In this document: one piece after another, positions 1 to 8,497 of the stretch
Layout of the letters: every line of letters starts with the position of its first letter
Numbering within the stretch: position 1 is the stretch's first letter
Origin: JADFXI01 sp963784135
GTDB taxonomy: Bacteria > Nitrospirota > Thermodesulfovibrionia > Thermodesulfovibrionales > Dissulfurispiraceae
Assembly (NCBI GenBank): GCA_963784135.1
Contig: CAWAQG010000012.1
Coordinates: 1 to 64,000, forward strand
Length of the DNA: 64,000 bases
Direction of reading: 5' to 3'
Notes under the pieces: model-generated
What the model was told of the DNA's origin: nothing
The model's input: only the letters and a program-made list of their open reading frames with translations
The model's database searches: none
Position numbers and translations under genes: made by a program

Positions 1-1
1 C

Positions 2-442
2 CCTCCTGAAGAAGTGCCTGACGACATGAAGGGGAAAAACGGCGTATTTGTCTGTCTGAAAAGAGGGAACGAGCTGCGCGGGTGCATCGGGACGTTTCTA
101 CCTACATCAGAGAACCTCTACGAGGAAATAGTAAAAAATGCTGTTGCCGCCGCTACAGAAGACCCCCGGTTTTATCCGTTGCTCGAAGGCGAACTCGAAG
201 GGCTCCGGTATTCGGTCGATGTCCTGTCTACGCCCGAACAAGTAAAAGACCTGTCGGAACTGGACCCCAAAAAATACGGAATTATTGTGATTAAAGGTGC
301 GAGAAAGGGGCTATTGCTTCCCGACCTGGAAGGGGTTGATACGGTTGAAGATCAATTGAGGATTACAAAAATGAAGGCCGGCATCGATCCTTGTGATAAG
401 GACATTGAAATATTCAGATTCAGCGTCGAAAGATATAAATAA
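2..442 (+). CDS. AMMECR1-domain protein (AmmeMemoRadiSam system protein A), 5'-truncated by window edge
   Basis: The reading frame is open from base 2, so the visible GTG at 14 is probably internal and about 40 N-terminal residues lie outside the window. The hallmark AMMECR1 motif LRGCIG is present, followed by the family pattern AAATEDPRFYPL and a C-terminal PDLEGVDTVEDQL stretch. AMMECR1 proteins are usually encoded with a Memo-like dioxygenase and a radical SAM protein, which would lie upstream if the set is complete. The biochemical role in bacteria is not established. Family assignment is secure and function is unknown. Confidence 0.9.
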   Translation, partial: PPEEVPDDMKGKNGVFVCLKRGNELRGCIGTFLPTSENLYEEIVKNAVAAATEDPRFYPLLEGELEGLRYSVDVLSTPEQVKDLSELDPKKYGIIVIKGARKGLLLPDLEGVDTVEDQLRITKMKAGIDPCDKDIEIFRFSVERYK

Positions 443-484
443 TCTGTAAAAATGAGGACCTCACCATTCTGACACTGCAATATC

Positions 485-677
485 AGGTCAAACGCACTAT
501 GTGTTTTTCGAGTAAAAACCAACTGCAATATTGCCATAAACTCCAAAATTTCGGCTTATAAGTCGTCATTCCCGCAGTCCGTTAGCGGGAATCCAGGTTA
601 TTTGTGTCTGGATGCCCGATTAAGAACTTCGGGCATGACGAAAATTTCGGCTTTCCGGCGCATAGTGCGTTTGCCCT
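485..677. repeat. Inverted-repeat element with internal REP-like palindromes
   Basis: The 318-base gap 443-760 has no gene and is filled by this element. Its ends are 17-bp inverted repeats with one mismatch (485-501 and 661-677, core CAAACGCACTATG). Inside are two REP-like palindromes of the GTCATTCCCGC...GCGGGAATCCAG type (about 567-597) and GGATGCCCG...CGGGCATGACG (about 609-640). The inner pair is itself bracketed by a 13-bp direct repeat AAAATTTCGGCTT (about 545 and 640), as if the REP block had inserted into an older inverted-repeat element. Confidence 0.6.
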
Positions 678-760
678 GACTGTAATATCCAGTCGCTTGA
701 TTATTGGGTCAAATGTCCGTTAAACTTAAGACAGGTGACTAACCGCAAAAGGGGGATTCC

Positions 761-1198
761 ATGAGTGTTGCAACAACAAATGCGGAGATTATAAGCGTGC
801 TTGGAGTGAAGGGCAGGCCGTCGGTGAACTTTGACTCCATCATAAGAAAGGGTTTTTCGATTGAAGCATTAGACCGCTTCAAAAAAACGTTTCAGATGGA
901 TGAGGAGACGTTGGCATGTTCTATAGGTGTGAGCAGAAAGACGCTCCAGAGAAAAAGAAAAAGGAATGCTCACGAGAGGCTCAACGTCGAAGAGAGCAAC
1001 AGGCTGTTCAGGGTATTAAGAATCCTAACTATGGCAACGGAGACATTCGGAGGCGACAAGAAAATTGCCGCGGAGTGGATGCAGGAACCGCAGTACGGGC
1101 TTGGCGGTATGACTCCTCTTAAAATGCTTGAAACGGACGCGGGTACTGAGAAGGTAGAAAGCCTGCTCCTGCACATGCAATATGGAGGTGTGGCGTAA
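761..1198 (+). CDS. Xre/MbcA/ParS-type antitoxin of a RES toxin pair
   Basis: This 145-residue protein has a helix-turn-helix at about residues 47-68 (DEETLACSIGVSRKTLQ) and a C-terminal DUF2384 toxin-binding domain (AAEWMQEPQYGLGGMTPL, ending SLLLHMQYGG). That is the standard plan of antitoxins that neutralise RES-domain toxins and autorepress their operon. A Shine-Dalgarno GGGGG lies just before the ATG. Its stop codon is followed with no gap by the toxin start, so the two are translationally coupled. Family and role are confident, but specificity of binding is not known. Confidence 0.92.
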   Translation: MSVATTNAEIISVLGVKGRPSVNFDSIIRKGFSIEALDRFKKTFQMDEETLACSIGVSRKTLQRKRKRNAHERLNVEESNRLFRVLRILTMATETFGGDKKIAAEWMQEPQYGLGGMTPLKMLETDAGTEKVESLLLHMQYGGVA

Positions 1199-1657
1199 AT
1201 GGTTACAGCCTATCGGATGTGCCAAAAGATGCGGGCACCCGAGGCGTTTTCAGGTGAAGGCTCCAAGAAAAAAGGCATGAGATGGAACAATAAGGATATA
1301 GCGGCAGTGTATGTGGCAGAGCATCTGTCATTGGCCGCATTGGAGATCATCGTAAATTTTCCCCGAAAGGCACTCGGCGTGCCCTTTGTTTTTTTCAAGG
1401 TGGAGATACCCGAAAGCGTAAAAATAGCAAACGTCGGACATCTTCCGATGGACTGGAGGGATTTCCCCTATCGGACCTCTACGCAGGATATCGGCTCTCA
1501 GTGGGTCATCGAGGGCAGGACCGCTGTACTGGAAGTACCCTCAGCTGTAATCCCTGAAGAGAGGAATTATATCATCAACCCTCACCATTCGGACTTCAGG
1601 AAGATCGTAATAAGCTCCGCAAAAGACTTCCGATTCGACAACAGGCTTTACCAGTAG
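1199..1657 (+). CDS. RES-domain toxin (NAD+ phosphorylase family)
   Basis: This 152-residue protein matches the RES domain over its whole length: YRM near the start, FSGEGSKKKGMRWNN, VYVAEHLSLAALE in the first half and the closing VIPEERNYIINPHHSDF block. Characterised RES toxins degrade NAD+ by phosphorolysis, killing or arresting the cell unless the partner antitoxin is bound. Conserved Arg (GMRW), Tyr/Glu (YVAEH) and late Ser/Asn-Pro residues typical of the active site are visible. It abuts the antitoxin gene and appears intact. Activity is inferred from the family. Confidence 0.92.
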   Translation: MVTAYRMCQKMRAPEAFSGEGSKKKGMRWNNKDIAAVYVAEHLSLAALEIIVNFPRKALGVPFVFFKVEIPESVKIANVGHLPMDWRDFPYRTSTQDIGSQWVIEGRTAVLEVPSAVIPEERNYIINPHHSDFRKIVISSAKDFRFDNRLYQ

Positions 1658-1898
1658 AGAAAACCGAAATATTTTTTCCCGTTAATCTCAAGCAGGCACC
1701 ATCAGGATATTCCCTCAACTCGAAACTCTTTTCGATTTCCCTCGCTCCCAAGTAAGCTGCACACAACATCGTCTGAAAGTTAAGCTTTCACCCGACAAAC
1801 ACTCAGAAGTGGGACGAAAAGAAAACTGCGGATTTGGGTTACAATTGAGTAGATAAGAAGCAGTTGATTGCATGTATGCAATCTGACCCCATTATCCT

Positions 1899-2246
1899 TT
1901 ACTTATCCTGTGTAGGCCTGAACCCAATCTGACCCTTTTTTGTTTCCGGTGGGATCATAAGCTGGCGGATTGCATCGAACACTGCTTTGAATTGAGCGTC
2001 ATACTTTTTTTCAAGGGCATTCAATTTACGGGCCAGTTCGACGTTGGAAGCAAGTATCCGGCGAAGTTTGACAAAAGCTCGCATTATCGCAATGTTTGCC
2101 TGAATAGCTGTCTCACTGTTTAATACAGTCGCAAGCATCGCAACGCCTTGTTCAGTAAATACATATGGCTGATAGCCTCCAAGATGTTTCCGTGATGGTA
2201 TCGCATTTTGCGATACCATGAGATCGATCTCGCCGTCCCTATTTTC
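1899..2246 (-). pseudogene. ORF6N-domain (phage antirepressor-like) fragment
   Basis: The frame encodes the second half of an ORF6N domain (SQNAIPSRKHLGG, YVFTEQGVAMLATVLNSE, IAIMRAFVKLRR) followed by a short coiled-coil tail. The residues just before the ATG at 2219 (ENRDGEIDL) still read as ORF6N-like, but a TAG at 2247-2249 ends the frame. The N-terminal half of the domain is missing and no in-frame start lies upstream of the ATG. ORF6N proteins occur in phages and as scattered host copies. This is most likely a truncated relic next to the toxin-antitoxin pair. Confidence 0.75.
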
Positions 2247-2314
2247 CTAAAGGACTTTCAAATATTGCCCCACTCACAAGCCATGGCTTGCGGTGCATGA
2301 ACCAGCCGGCCCGG

Positions 2315-2743
2315 CTAACTTATGAGCCTCGCTTTCAATTTAATCTCGGTACCGCTCAAAGCCTGAGAAACAGGGCATCCTCTTTTAGCTGCCTCGGCCT
2401 GCTCCAGAAATGACTTTTCATCAATGCCCGGGACTTTGGCCTCTGCCTCCAATTCGATAGTGACGATCTTGAATCCGTCGCCCACCTTCTGAACAGAAAC
2501 CTTCGCTACTGTGTGGATATGTTCCGCTGTGTGGCCTGCCTTGTCAAGCATCATTGAGAGAGCCATGGAAAAACAGCCTGCATGTGCCGCTCCGATCAGT
2601 TCTTCCGGATTTGTACCGGTGCCGTCCTCGAAGCGAGAAGCGAATGAATAAGATCCCTCATACCCCCCACTACCCAATTTTATGCGACCCTTTCCTTTGC
2701 TGAGATTACCTTCCCACACTGCTTCTGCTTTGCGCACCGGCAT
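2315..2743 (-). CDS. OsmC/Ohr-family peroxiredoxin
   Basis: This 142-residue OsmC-type protein has the two redox cysteines of the family, Cys57 in AAHAGCFSMAL and Cys123 in RGCPVSQAL. They reduce organic hydroperoxides through a disulfide in the homodimer. The N-terminal AVWEGNLSKGKGRIKLGSG resembles OsmC more than Ohr. Length is normal for the family. A strong AAAGGAGGT ribosome-binding site lies before the ATG. It is a single gene with its own upstream region. The cytoplasmic stress-defence role is inferred from the family. Confidence 0.92.
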   Translation of the reverse strand: MPVRKAEAVWEGNLSKGKGRIKLGSGGYEGSYSFASRFEDGTGTNPEELIGAAHAGCFSMALSMMLDKAGHTAEHIHTVAKVSVQKVGDGFKIVTIELEAEAKVPGIDEKSFLEQAEAAKRGCPVSQALSGTEIKLKARLIS

Positions 2744-3115
2744 TATTGCTTACCTCCTTTTCTTAATGAAGAAAAACCCATGAATGAGGGCTGTCCGAAT
2801 CAGTTCGGCCGATACGCAAATAATAGCAGTTTTCTTTTATGTGGACAACTGCCTTTTTCCGGAAGGGCGATTACATATATGCTGAATATAAGGATTACCG
2901 TTTGCACCCAGCACAATGTTCATGATCGCGGGTGGTCGCGCCGACATTCTCAAAAACCCGCTTGCATTTTGAGATTCCAATAGTAGATATTAAAAGGACT
3001 TAGATCAGATGATTTTACTGTCTTGAAATCTGGTATTTTGTAGACAACGAAAATTTGAGAAAATCTAAAATCTGAGAACGATCAAGACTGCAGGTCAACA
3101 GGAGCATGTGGGCAC
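2744..3115. other. Intergenic region with no recognised feature
   Basis: This divergent 372-base gap lies between osmC and the flavin reductase gene. It must contain the promoters of both, but I see no convincing -10/-35 pair, repeat or RNA gene. A plus-strand frame at 2780-2983 has no ribosome-binding site and no recognisable product. Confidence 0.4.
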
Positions 3116-3658
3116 ATGAAAAAAATGCAGCTCAGTAAAGCGTTCACGCTAATAGAATCTGGTCCAGTTGTTCTTGTTACGACAAGTGACGGAAAGAAAG
3201 ACAATATAATGACGATCTCGTGGACCATGGTGATGGACTTTACGCCGGTGTTTGCCATAACCACTGGGCCCTGGAACTACTCGTATGCCGCGCTTCGGAA
3301 ATCGAAGGAATGTGTAATTTCAGTTCCAACTGTGGACCTGCTTGATAAGGTCGTTGGTGTAGGAACATGTTCCGGCGCAGACACGGACAAATTTGAAAAG
3401 TTTGGGCTAACTCCTGTTAAGGGAAAGTATGTTAGGTCGCCCTTGATTAAGGAATGCCTGGCGAATATCGAATGTAAAGTTATCGATATCGTCCAAAAGC
3501 ACAATATCGTTGTCCTCGAAGGTGTCGCTGCGTACTTTGACAGTTCACGAAAAGAGAAGAGAACTGTTCACGCAGTTGGCGATGGGACCTTTATAGTGGA
3601 TGGGCGTAAGTTAAACCGAAAGAAAATGATGTGGACGAAGATTCCAGCGGGACTCTAA
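3116..3658 (+). CDS. Flavin reductase-like FMN-binding protein (flavoredoxin family)
   Basis: This 180-residue protein has the flavin-reductase-like split-barrel pattern: GPVVLVTTSDGKKDNIMTIS near the N-terminus, then FAITTGPWNYSY and ECVISVPT, followed by GTCSGADTDKFEKFGL. These are the segments that hold FMN in flavoredoxins. Related proteins in anaerobes pass electrons between flavin and redox partners. The ATG at 3116 has a spaced AGGAG upstream, and the ATG at 3125 is an alternative start. No partner gene is adjacent. The family is secure and the physiological partner is unknown. Confidence 0.85.
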   Translation: MKKMQLSKAFTLIESGPVVLVTTSDGKKDNIMTISWTMVMDFTPVFAITTGPWNYSYAALRKSKECVISVPTVDLLDKVVGVGTCSGADTDKFEKFGLTPVKGKYVRSPLIKECLANIECKVIDIVQKHNIVVLEGVAAYFDSSRKEKRTVHAVGDGTFIVDGRKLNRKKMMWTKIPAGL

Positions 3659-3660
3659 GT

Positions 3661-3857
3661 GTACTGTCCCTAACAGTTCTTTACACTTTTAGAGCTGTCA
3701 TTGCACCCCAAAATATCTGCGATATTTCGGGGACCCCGTCATTCCGGCTTGTCCGGAATCATTGCCCTTTTAAAAGAAGGATTCCCGACGTTGCCAACAG
3801 TAGGTGCTCTTAAGCACGGGAATGACAGGTAAAGTAAAACTATTTATGGGACAGGAC
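3661..3857. repeat. Inverted-repeat element enclosing REP-like sequence
   Basis: The end sequence GTACTGTCCC (3661-3670) recurs inverted as GTCCTGTCCC (3848-3857). Between them are two palindromic blocks beginning or ending GTCATTCC/GGGAATGAC (about 3738-3830). No reading frame of note is present. It fills the gap between the flavin reductase and DsrE genes. Confidence 0.45.
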
Positions 3858-3948
3858 ACCGGGAGCTTCGCGCCACGACGAATCTGATAATAAATAGGTA
3901 TCGGCCATTGCAACAATCGTGGAGTTTCGTTTGCTGCACAGGCTGGAA

Positions 3949-4305
3949 CTAAAAAGTAAACACCTGTGATTCTGCCGCTAAACCAATCAGCTTCTTTGCT
4001 GTTTCAAACCGGGCTGACTGGACCAGGTCCTCTTGCCCCATATGCCGGGCATTTGCACACGGAGTACAAACCATGATTGGGACCGCTGCTTTTATTAGAT
4101 AATCCAGCAAGCTCTTGAGTTCGTCGCCGGTTGGGGATTTTATGTTGTCAGCCATGCCTATTTTGGCAATCATTACGCCATCATCGATAAGGAATACATT
4201 TACTTCATGCCCCTCATCTTTGGCAACTTTTGCCAGATGGATGCATCTGGTAGTCCGAACCGGGTCCTCCATCCCACGACTCAAAACAAAAAGAAATTTC
4301 GCCAT
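3949..4305 (-). CDS. DsrE-family sulfur-relay-like protein
   Basis: This 118-residue protein has the DsrE fold signature: an N-terminal FLFVLSRG strand, the VNVFLIDDGV segment and a cysteine-bearing loop VCTPCANARH (Cys80, Cys83). DsrE-like proteins carry persulfide or act in sulfur transfer, and the CxxC-type loop would be the candidate sulfur site. A clear AAAGGAGG site precedes the ATG. It lies downstream of moaC in the same direction but 42 bases away, so it may be the last gene of the tol-moaC transcript. Substrate and partner are not evident. Confidence 0.8.
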   Translation of the reverse strand: MAKFLFVLSRGMEDPVRTTRCIHLAKVAKDEGHEVNVFLIDDGVMIAKIGMADNIKSPTGDELKSLLDYLIKAAVPIMVCTPCANARHMGQEDLVQSARFETAKKLIGLAAESQVFTF

Positions 4306-4347
4306 GTCAGCCTCCTTTGTGTGTTAAAGAATATTACATACAGACCC

Positions 4348-4836
4348 TTAGGCTGTCTTCTGTCCTTTCCTTTTAAATTCCCCGCTTTTGCCGCCTCGCT
4401 TTTCGAGGAGCATGATATCGGATATAACCATTTCTTTGTCTGCCGATTTGCACATGTCGTAAATAGTGAGGGCGGCAGCAGACACGGCAACCAGCGCCTC
4501 CATTTCGACCCCGGTCCGGCCGGTTATTTTTACCGTGGCCTTAATGTCAATCGTCCCGGCGCTCTCGTTAAAAGAGAAATCAACTGCTGCGTACGCAACG
4601 TTCAGCGGATGGCACATGGGGACCAATTCAGAGGTTTTCTTCGCTGCCATTATGCCCGCAATCCTCGCCACGCCAAACACATCGCCTTTTTGAATAGAAC
4701 CCTCTTTGATGAGACGCATTGTTTCAGGCTTCATGTGCACAGAGCCTGCGGCGACTGCCTCGCGGACGGAAGGAGTTTTTCCGGAAACGTCAACCATCTG
4801 CGCTTTTCCCTCTTTGTCGAAATGTGTAAATTTCAT
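4348..4836 (-). CDS. moaC: Cyclic pyranopterin monophosphate synthase MoaC
   Basis: This 162-residue protein matches MoaC along its full length, including MVDVSGK, the active-site segment ELVPMCHPLNV (Met74-Cys75-His76-Pro77) and GVEMEALVAVSAAALTIYDM. MoaC turns the MoaA product into cyclic pyranopterin monophosphate, the second step of molybdenum cofactor synthesis. The start codon overlaps the end of tolB by 4 bases, so it is translated with the tol operon, an unusual pairing. No other mo- genes are in view. Assignment is secure. Confidence 0.97.
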   Translation of the reverse strand: MKFTHFDKEGKAQMVDVSGKTPSVREAVAAGSVHMKPETMRLIKEGSIQKGDVFGVARIAGIMAAKKTSELVPMCHPLNVAYAAVDFSFNESAGTIDIKATVKITGRTGVEMEALVAVSAAALTIYDMCKSADKEMVISDIMLLEKRGGKSGEFKRKGQKTA

Positions 4837-6107
4837 AGCGGCGACCAGCTTGGGTTGAGCGCCTTTACGTTTTGCGGTGTTATCCTGACAATACCTTCTC
4901 CGTTAATCCTCATAAGATAAATCCCCTTGGTCCCGACCATGGTAGATGAAAAGGCCAGGTATCTGCCATCAGGTGAAAAGGAAGGGTTTTCGTTGTTCCC
5001 TCTGTCAGTGAGCTGGGTCGCGCCTGTGCCGTCAGCCTTAATTATAAAAATCTGGTTCCTGCCTCCTATCATGCTGGTGTACGCAATTTTGTCGCCCTGA
5101 GGAGACCATACCGGAGAGGTGTTGTAGTTGCCCTGAAAGGTCAGTCTCCTTAGTCCATAGCCGTCCCGGTCGGCAAGGTATATCTGGGGATTGCCTGATC
5201 TGTTTGAGACAAATACGAGAGACTTGCCGTCAGGAGAAAGCGAAGGGGAAACATCGATCCAGGGTGAGGAAATAATTTTTCTGCCGCTGACATGACCAAG
5301 ATCGGCGATATAGATGCCGGAATGTACTTCTCTTGACGACGTGAAAACAAATTCGTAATTGTTGGGGGAAAAGTTGCCTGCTATATTCATGCCATTCATA
5401 AGCATAAGGTCCCGTTCTTTCATGGTATTAAAATCGAGCAGGTAAATACCCCACTGGCGCTGCCGCTCCGCGGAATAAAGAAACTTTGTTTTGTCCGGCG
5501 ACCAATGCGGCGTCAGTAAAATGTCTGAGGTAATCCCGGTCCCCTGTATCCTGTGGCCGTCCCAGTCCATCAGCTGCAATTCCTTTTTTCTTTTTTGGTC
5601 CGCGACAAACGCTATCTTTGTTTTGAATATTCCCTGCTGTCCCGTGAGGACAGTGTAAATATCATTTGCAATGGAATGCGCGAGCGGACGCGCCAGATCA
5701 GTTGTAGACGCATACTCTTTCTTCAGCACTTCCCTCCCATCAGAGACGTCAAAAGCAGAAACAGTTACAAGGAAGTTGTTTGCTTTAAAAGAAGAGACCC
5801 TGCCTTTGACTACAAGTTCGGCCCCCAGCCCCAGCCAGCTGGCGGCATTAAAAGGCTGATCAGGGCGTTCGATCTGGACAGAATCGTCAAGACAATTAAA
5901 AAGACCGGTAAAGTCAAGGTCGTCTTTGACTATATCGGAAATCTCCTTCTTGCCTGGAAAGTCCTGCACCGCAATAGGCAGCATTTTAAGACCGGGCGCG
6001 GTGATGTCGATATAAACCTTCTCTGCAAGGGCCGGGGCAGGCAGAACAGAGAGCGGCGATAACAAAGCGCAGAATAGTGATAACAGAAGCAAGAGGGCTT
6101 TCTTCAT
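4833..6107 (-). CDS. tolB: Tol-Pal system protein TolB
   Basis: This 424-residue protein has a signal peptide (about residues 1-28), the TolB N-terminal domain (YIDITAPGLKMLPIAV, DLDFTGLF) and a C-terminal six-bladed propeller visible as repeated SPDG-type blades (WSPDKTKFLYSA, LSPDGKSLVFVSNRSG, FSPDGRYLAFSS). TolB sits in the periplasm and links the TolQRA complex to Pal during outer-membrane constriction. It overlaps tolA upstream and moaC downstream by 4 bases each. A pal gene, usually next, is absent here. Confidence 0.96.
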   Translation of the reverse strand: MKKALLLLLSLFCALLSPLSVLPAPALAEKVYIDITAPGLKMLPIAVQDFPGKKEISDIVKDDLDFTGLFNCLDDSVQIERPDQPFNAASWLGLGAELVVKGRVSSFKANNFLVTVSAFDVSDGREVLKKEYASTTDLARPLAHSIANDIYTVLTGQQGIFKTKIAFVADQKRKKELQLMDWDGHRIQGTGITSDILLTPHWSPDKTKFLYSAERQRQWGIYLLDFNTMKERDLMLMNGMNIAGNFSPNNYEFVFTSSREVHSGIYIADLGHVSGRKIISSPWIDVSPSLSPDGKSLVFVSNRSGNPQIYLADRDGYGLRRLTFQGNYNTSPVWSPQGDKIAYTSMIGGRNQIFIIKADGTGATQLTDRGNNENPSFSPDGRYLAFSSTMVGTKGIYLMRINGEGIVRITPQNVKALNPSWSPL

Positions 6108-6814
6108 GGCCTTGGCCCGAACCGTAGTCCTATTTCCATTTCTTTCAGCGGCGGCGGCAGGGGGCTTGCCATGGTTATGGCCCTCCGGACAGAACGGTCG
6201 AAAAGCTGGTTCCCTGATCCCTGTTCCACCTTTTCTATTGTAATGCTGCCGTCCTTTGCGACCCTTATTGAAACAACAGTTTGCAAATCCGAATCAAGCG
6301 TCTCCGGATATACCCACTGCTGCCGGATTTTTCCCTGAACAAGAAGATAATAATCTCCTCCGCCGGCGCCGGCGCCTCCGCTGCCGGTTGTATTATTCCT
6401 CGATGCAGCGCCGGAAGAGTTTTTTGATTGGGGCCCACGCTGTCCGGACCCTATATCGACGATTTTTCTGAGCGCCATCAGCTTTTCGAGTTTTTGCATG
6501 GCCTTAAGTTCCTCGATCCGGTTTTTAACAATGGTAGTGTCTAACACTTTTTCCCTTCGGGGCTCAGTGTGCAATTCCACCCGGGGCTTTTCAGCCGGCC
6601 TTGCAATCTCCGGCTCCGCTGCTTCCCTGGCCGCTCCGGACGGGGAGACTTGTTCTGACCCGGAGGTCTGCGAAGGATTGACGAGCGATACAGTATAGGT
6701 AGGGACCAGCTTACGTGTGTAAAGTCCCCTGCCTATTAAAAAAGAGAGAGTGATGATTACTATATGCAGGAAAAACGAAAGAGTGATAGGGCCGCCGAAG
6801 CCGGTCTCTTTCAT
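6104..6814 (-). CDS. tolA: TolA/TonB-like energy transducer
   Basis: This 236-residue protein has one N-terminal membrane segment (about residues 10-29), a Pro/Glu/Lys/Ala-rich periplasmic stretch with a charged helix, a short Gly/Ser linker and a C-terminal TonB/TolA domain (VYPETLDSDLQTVVSIRVA, FDRSVRRAI). Position between tolR and tolB identifies it as TolA rather than a siderophore TonB. It couples the proton-driven TolQR motor to TolB and the outer membrane. It is shorter than the E. coli protein, which is common outside Gammaproteobacteria. Confidence 0.9.
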   Translation of the reverse strand: MKETGFGGPITLSFFLHIVIITLSFLIGRGLYTRKLVPTYTVSLVNPSQTSGSEQVSPSGAAREAAEPEIARPAEKPRVELHTEPRREKVLDTTIVKNRIEELKAMQKLEKLMALRKIVDIGSGQRGPQSKNSSGAASRNNTTGSGGAGAGGGDYYLLVQGKIRQQWVYPETLDSDLQTVVSIRVAKDGSITIEKVEQGSGNQLFDRSVRRAITMASPLPPPLKEMEIGLRFGPRP

Positions 6815-7212
6815 TTCAGCGAAATTTTGGGCTCGGTTATCATTCCGAGCTTTTCTATCCCTGCCTCCTTTACCTCCCCCATTACTTCCACAACCAGGCC
6901 GTAAGGGACATCCTTGTCAGCCTTAAGAGACACATTCGGATTCAGCTTGCTTATGGCGGCAAGTTTCTTTGCCAGCTCAGCCATCGACACGTGGTTGTCG
7001 TTCAGGAAAATTTCTCCGCCCTTTTTAATGACGATGGACAGCCTCTCCTCGGGAGGCAGGTTTTTACCCTTTGCCTGCGGAAGGTTCACATCTATCCCCT
7101 GCTGAAGGAGCGGAGCCGTTACCATAAAGATGATGAGGAGCACAAGCATTACGTCGACAAGCGGGGTCACGTTTATCTCGGACATGACGCTTCTGTTTCT
7201 TGAAGGTGTCAT
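6811..7212 (-). CDS. tolR: Biopolymer transporter TolR/ExbD
   Basis: This 133-residue ExbD/TolR protein has a short cytoplasmic N-terminus (SEINVTPLVDVMLVLLIIFM) whose membrane-entering Asp is the proton-carrying residue of the family. A periplasmic domain with the KADKDVPYG segment follows. It forms the inner-membrane motor with TolQ, its upstream neighbour 9 bases away, and overlaps tolA by 4 bases. Operon order tolQ-R-A-B supports the Tol rather than the Exb role. Confidence 0.95.
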   Translation of the reverse strand: MTPSRNRSVMSEINVTPLVDVMLVLLIIFMVTAPLLQQGIDVNLPQAKGKNLPPEERLSIVIKKGGEIFLNDNHVSMAELAKKLAAISKLNPNVSLKADKDVPYGLVVEVMGEVKEAGIEKLGMITEPKISLK

Positions 7213-7221
7213 CTTGAACGG

Positions 7222-7842
7222 TTACCTGAGAATATAGTCGAAAAGCTCTTCAGAGAAATCTTCCATTTCGATAATCATGCGGTTTGATTTGCTCAAATAA
7301 AAGTTGAAGGCCACAACCGCTGGAATAGCTGTAACAAGACCCACGGCGGTCGTAATGAGCGCCTCGGCAATGCCCGGAGCCACCACGGCGAGGGACGCGG
7401 AACCGGCGCTGCCGATTCCCCTGAAAGCGTTCATTATGCCCCACACCGTACCGAATAGTCCGATGAACGGCGATGTAGAACCTGTTGTGGCCAGAAAGTT
7501 CAGATAGCGCTGGAGACTGGTCGCCTCCAGAGTGGAATATCTTTTCAGCATCCTCTTCAGTTCGTCTTTTTCCGTATAGGTTTTTTCAGAGAACACGGAC
7601 CTGAACAGATTGGCGAGAGGGCTTACCGCATATTTTTTGGATGCAGAATAAAGGTCCTTTGGGGCCTTAGATGACTCATAGGCACGCATAAAGGCATAAC
7701 TCTCGGTGTCAGCTTTTGAAAAATGGCGCCATTTCTGGAATATTATGGTCCACGATACAATGGAGAAAAAGAGAAGGACCGCAAGTACGCCCTTGACGAC
7801 GTATCCTGCTTCCAATATTAATTGTAATGCCGATTGCTGCAT
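7222..7842 (-). CDS. tolQ: MotA/TolQ/ExbB proton channel protein TolQ
   Basis: This 206-residue protein has three membrane segments (about residues 14-35, 115-140 and 160-182). The MotA/TolQ/ExbB signature TTGSTSPFIGLFGTVWGIM leads into the second, and ALITTAVGLVTAIPAVVAFN forms the third. It is the pentameric channel subunit that uses the proton gradient to energise TolA. It is the first gene of the minus-strand tol operon, and the 116 bases upstream should hold its promoter. Confidence 0.95.
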   Translation of the reverse strand: MQQSALQLILEAGYVVKGVLAVLLFFSIVSWTIIFQKWRHFSKADTESYAFMRAYESSKAPKDLYSASKKYAVSPLANLFRSVFSEKTYTEKDELKRMLKRYSTLEATSLQRYLNFLATTGSTSPFIGLFGTVWGIMNAFRGIGSAGSASLAVVAPGIAEALITTAVGLVTAIPAVVAFNFYLSKSNRMIIEMEDFSEELFDYILR

Positions 7843-7958
7843 AACTCTAAAATGTTATCTAATTTTGGGTTTAAAAGTCAAATAACGAATGGAGGTGCAT
7901 AAAGTTTCGACGTTTTCCGCACCATCATCAGTCCACACAATCATCGGGACGATACTAT

Positions 7959-8402
7959 TTAATTGCAGGCGAAAAAAGTGACGTAAGCCCCCACTCTTGA
8001 AATACCGGCCTTTCGGATGTCCCCGACCAGCATGTTTCTATTATGCTCTTCAGACTTTCTCCAGGCGTTGAACGCGTCTCGCGGAGTCGGATAGTTCCAG
8101 CCCACATTCTCAACACAGTGGTCACTTGCGGATTGATCAAACCGCTCACGAAAATGATCATGACTCAAAACGTTACGGCGGTACATGTATGTGCTGTGAC
8201 CTTCGGCGATTGCGGTCAAGCTGTTATCGTAATAAAGTACATTGAGCCCGTTGCTTGTCCTGTACTGATTTATGAGGTCAAGAAGCTCTTCTGAATAGCG
8301 CGGGTATTCTTTGGCAGGCAGTTCTGTGGTTGGAATAGGAATAAAAACGCACGAGGCAATAAAAAGAGATATTAATATTATCAGACGTGCGCGGTACTTC
8401 AT
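7959..8402 (-). CDS. CAP-domain (SCP/PR-1-like) lipoprotein
   Basis: This 147-residue protein begins with a lipoprotein signal (LFIASC, predicted lipidated Cys18) and continues as a compact CAP domain. Typical motifs are LLDLINQYRTSNGL, EGHSTYMYRRNVLSHD, ENVGWNYPTPRDAFNAW and KSEEHNRNMLV, which supply the conserved His/Glu cleft residues. Bacterial CAP proteins are secreted or membrane-anchored and mostly of unknown function. It is a single gene with no obvious operon partner. Confidence 0.9.
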   Translation of the reverse strand: MKYRARLIILISLFIASCVFIPIPTTELPAKEYPRYSEELLDLINQYRTSNGLNVLYYDNSLTAIAEGHSTYMYRRNVLSHDHFRERFDQSASDHCVENVGWNYPTPRDAFNAWRKSEEHNRNMLVGDIRKAGISRVGAYVTFFACN

Positions 8403-8497
8403 AATTCATAGAATAAATGAAATCTGAGGCAAGTCAAGCCGACACAAGCCGTCATCCTCATCTACGCTCTCATTTGTGCACCGGACACCGGGCTATG

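Noticed and set aside
2780..2983. Plus-strand 67-codon frame between osmC and the flavin reductase
   Set aside because: No ribosome-binding site, no recognisable motif and poor codon pattern.
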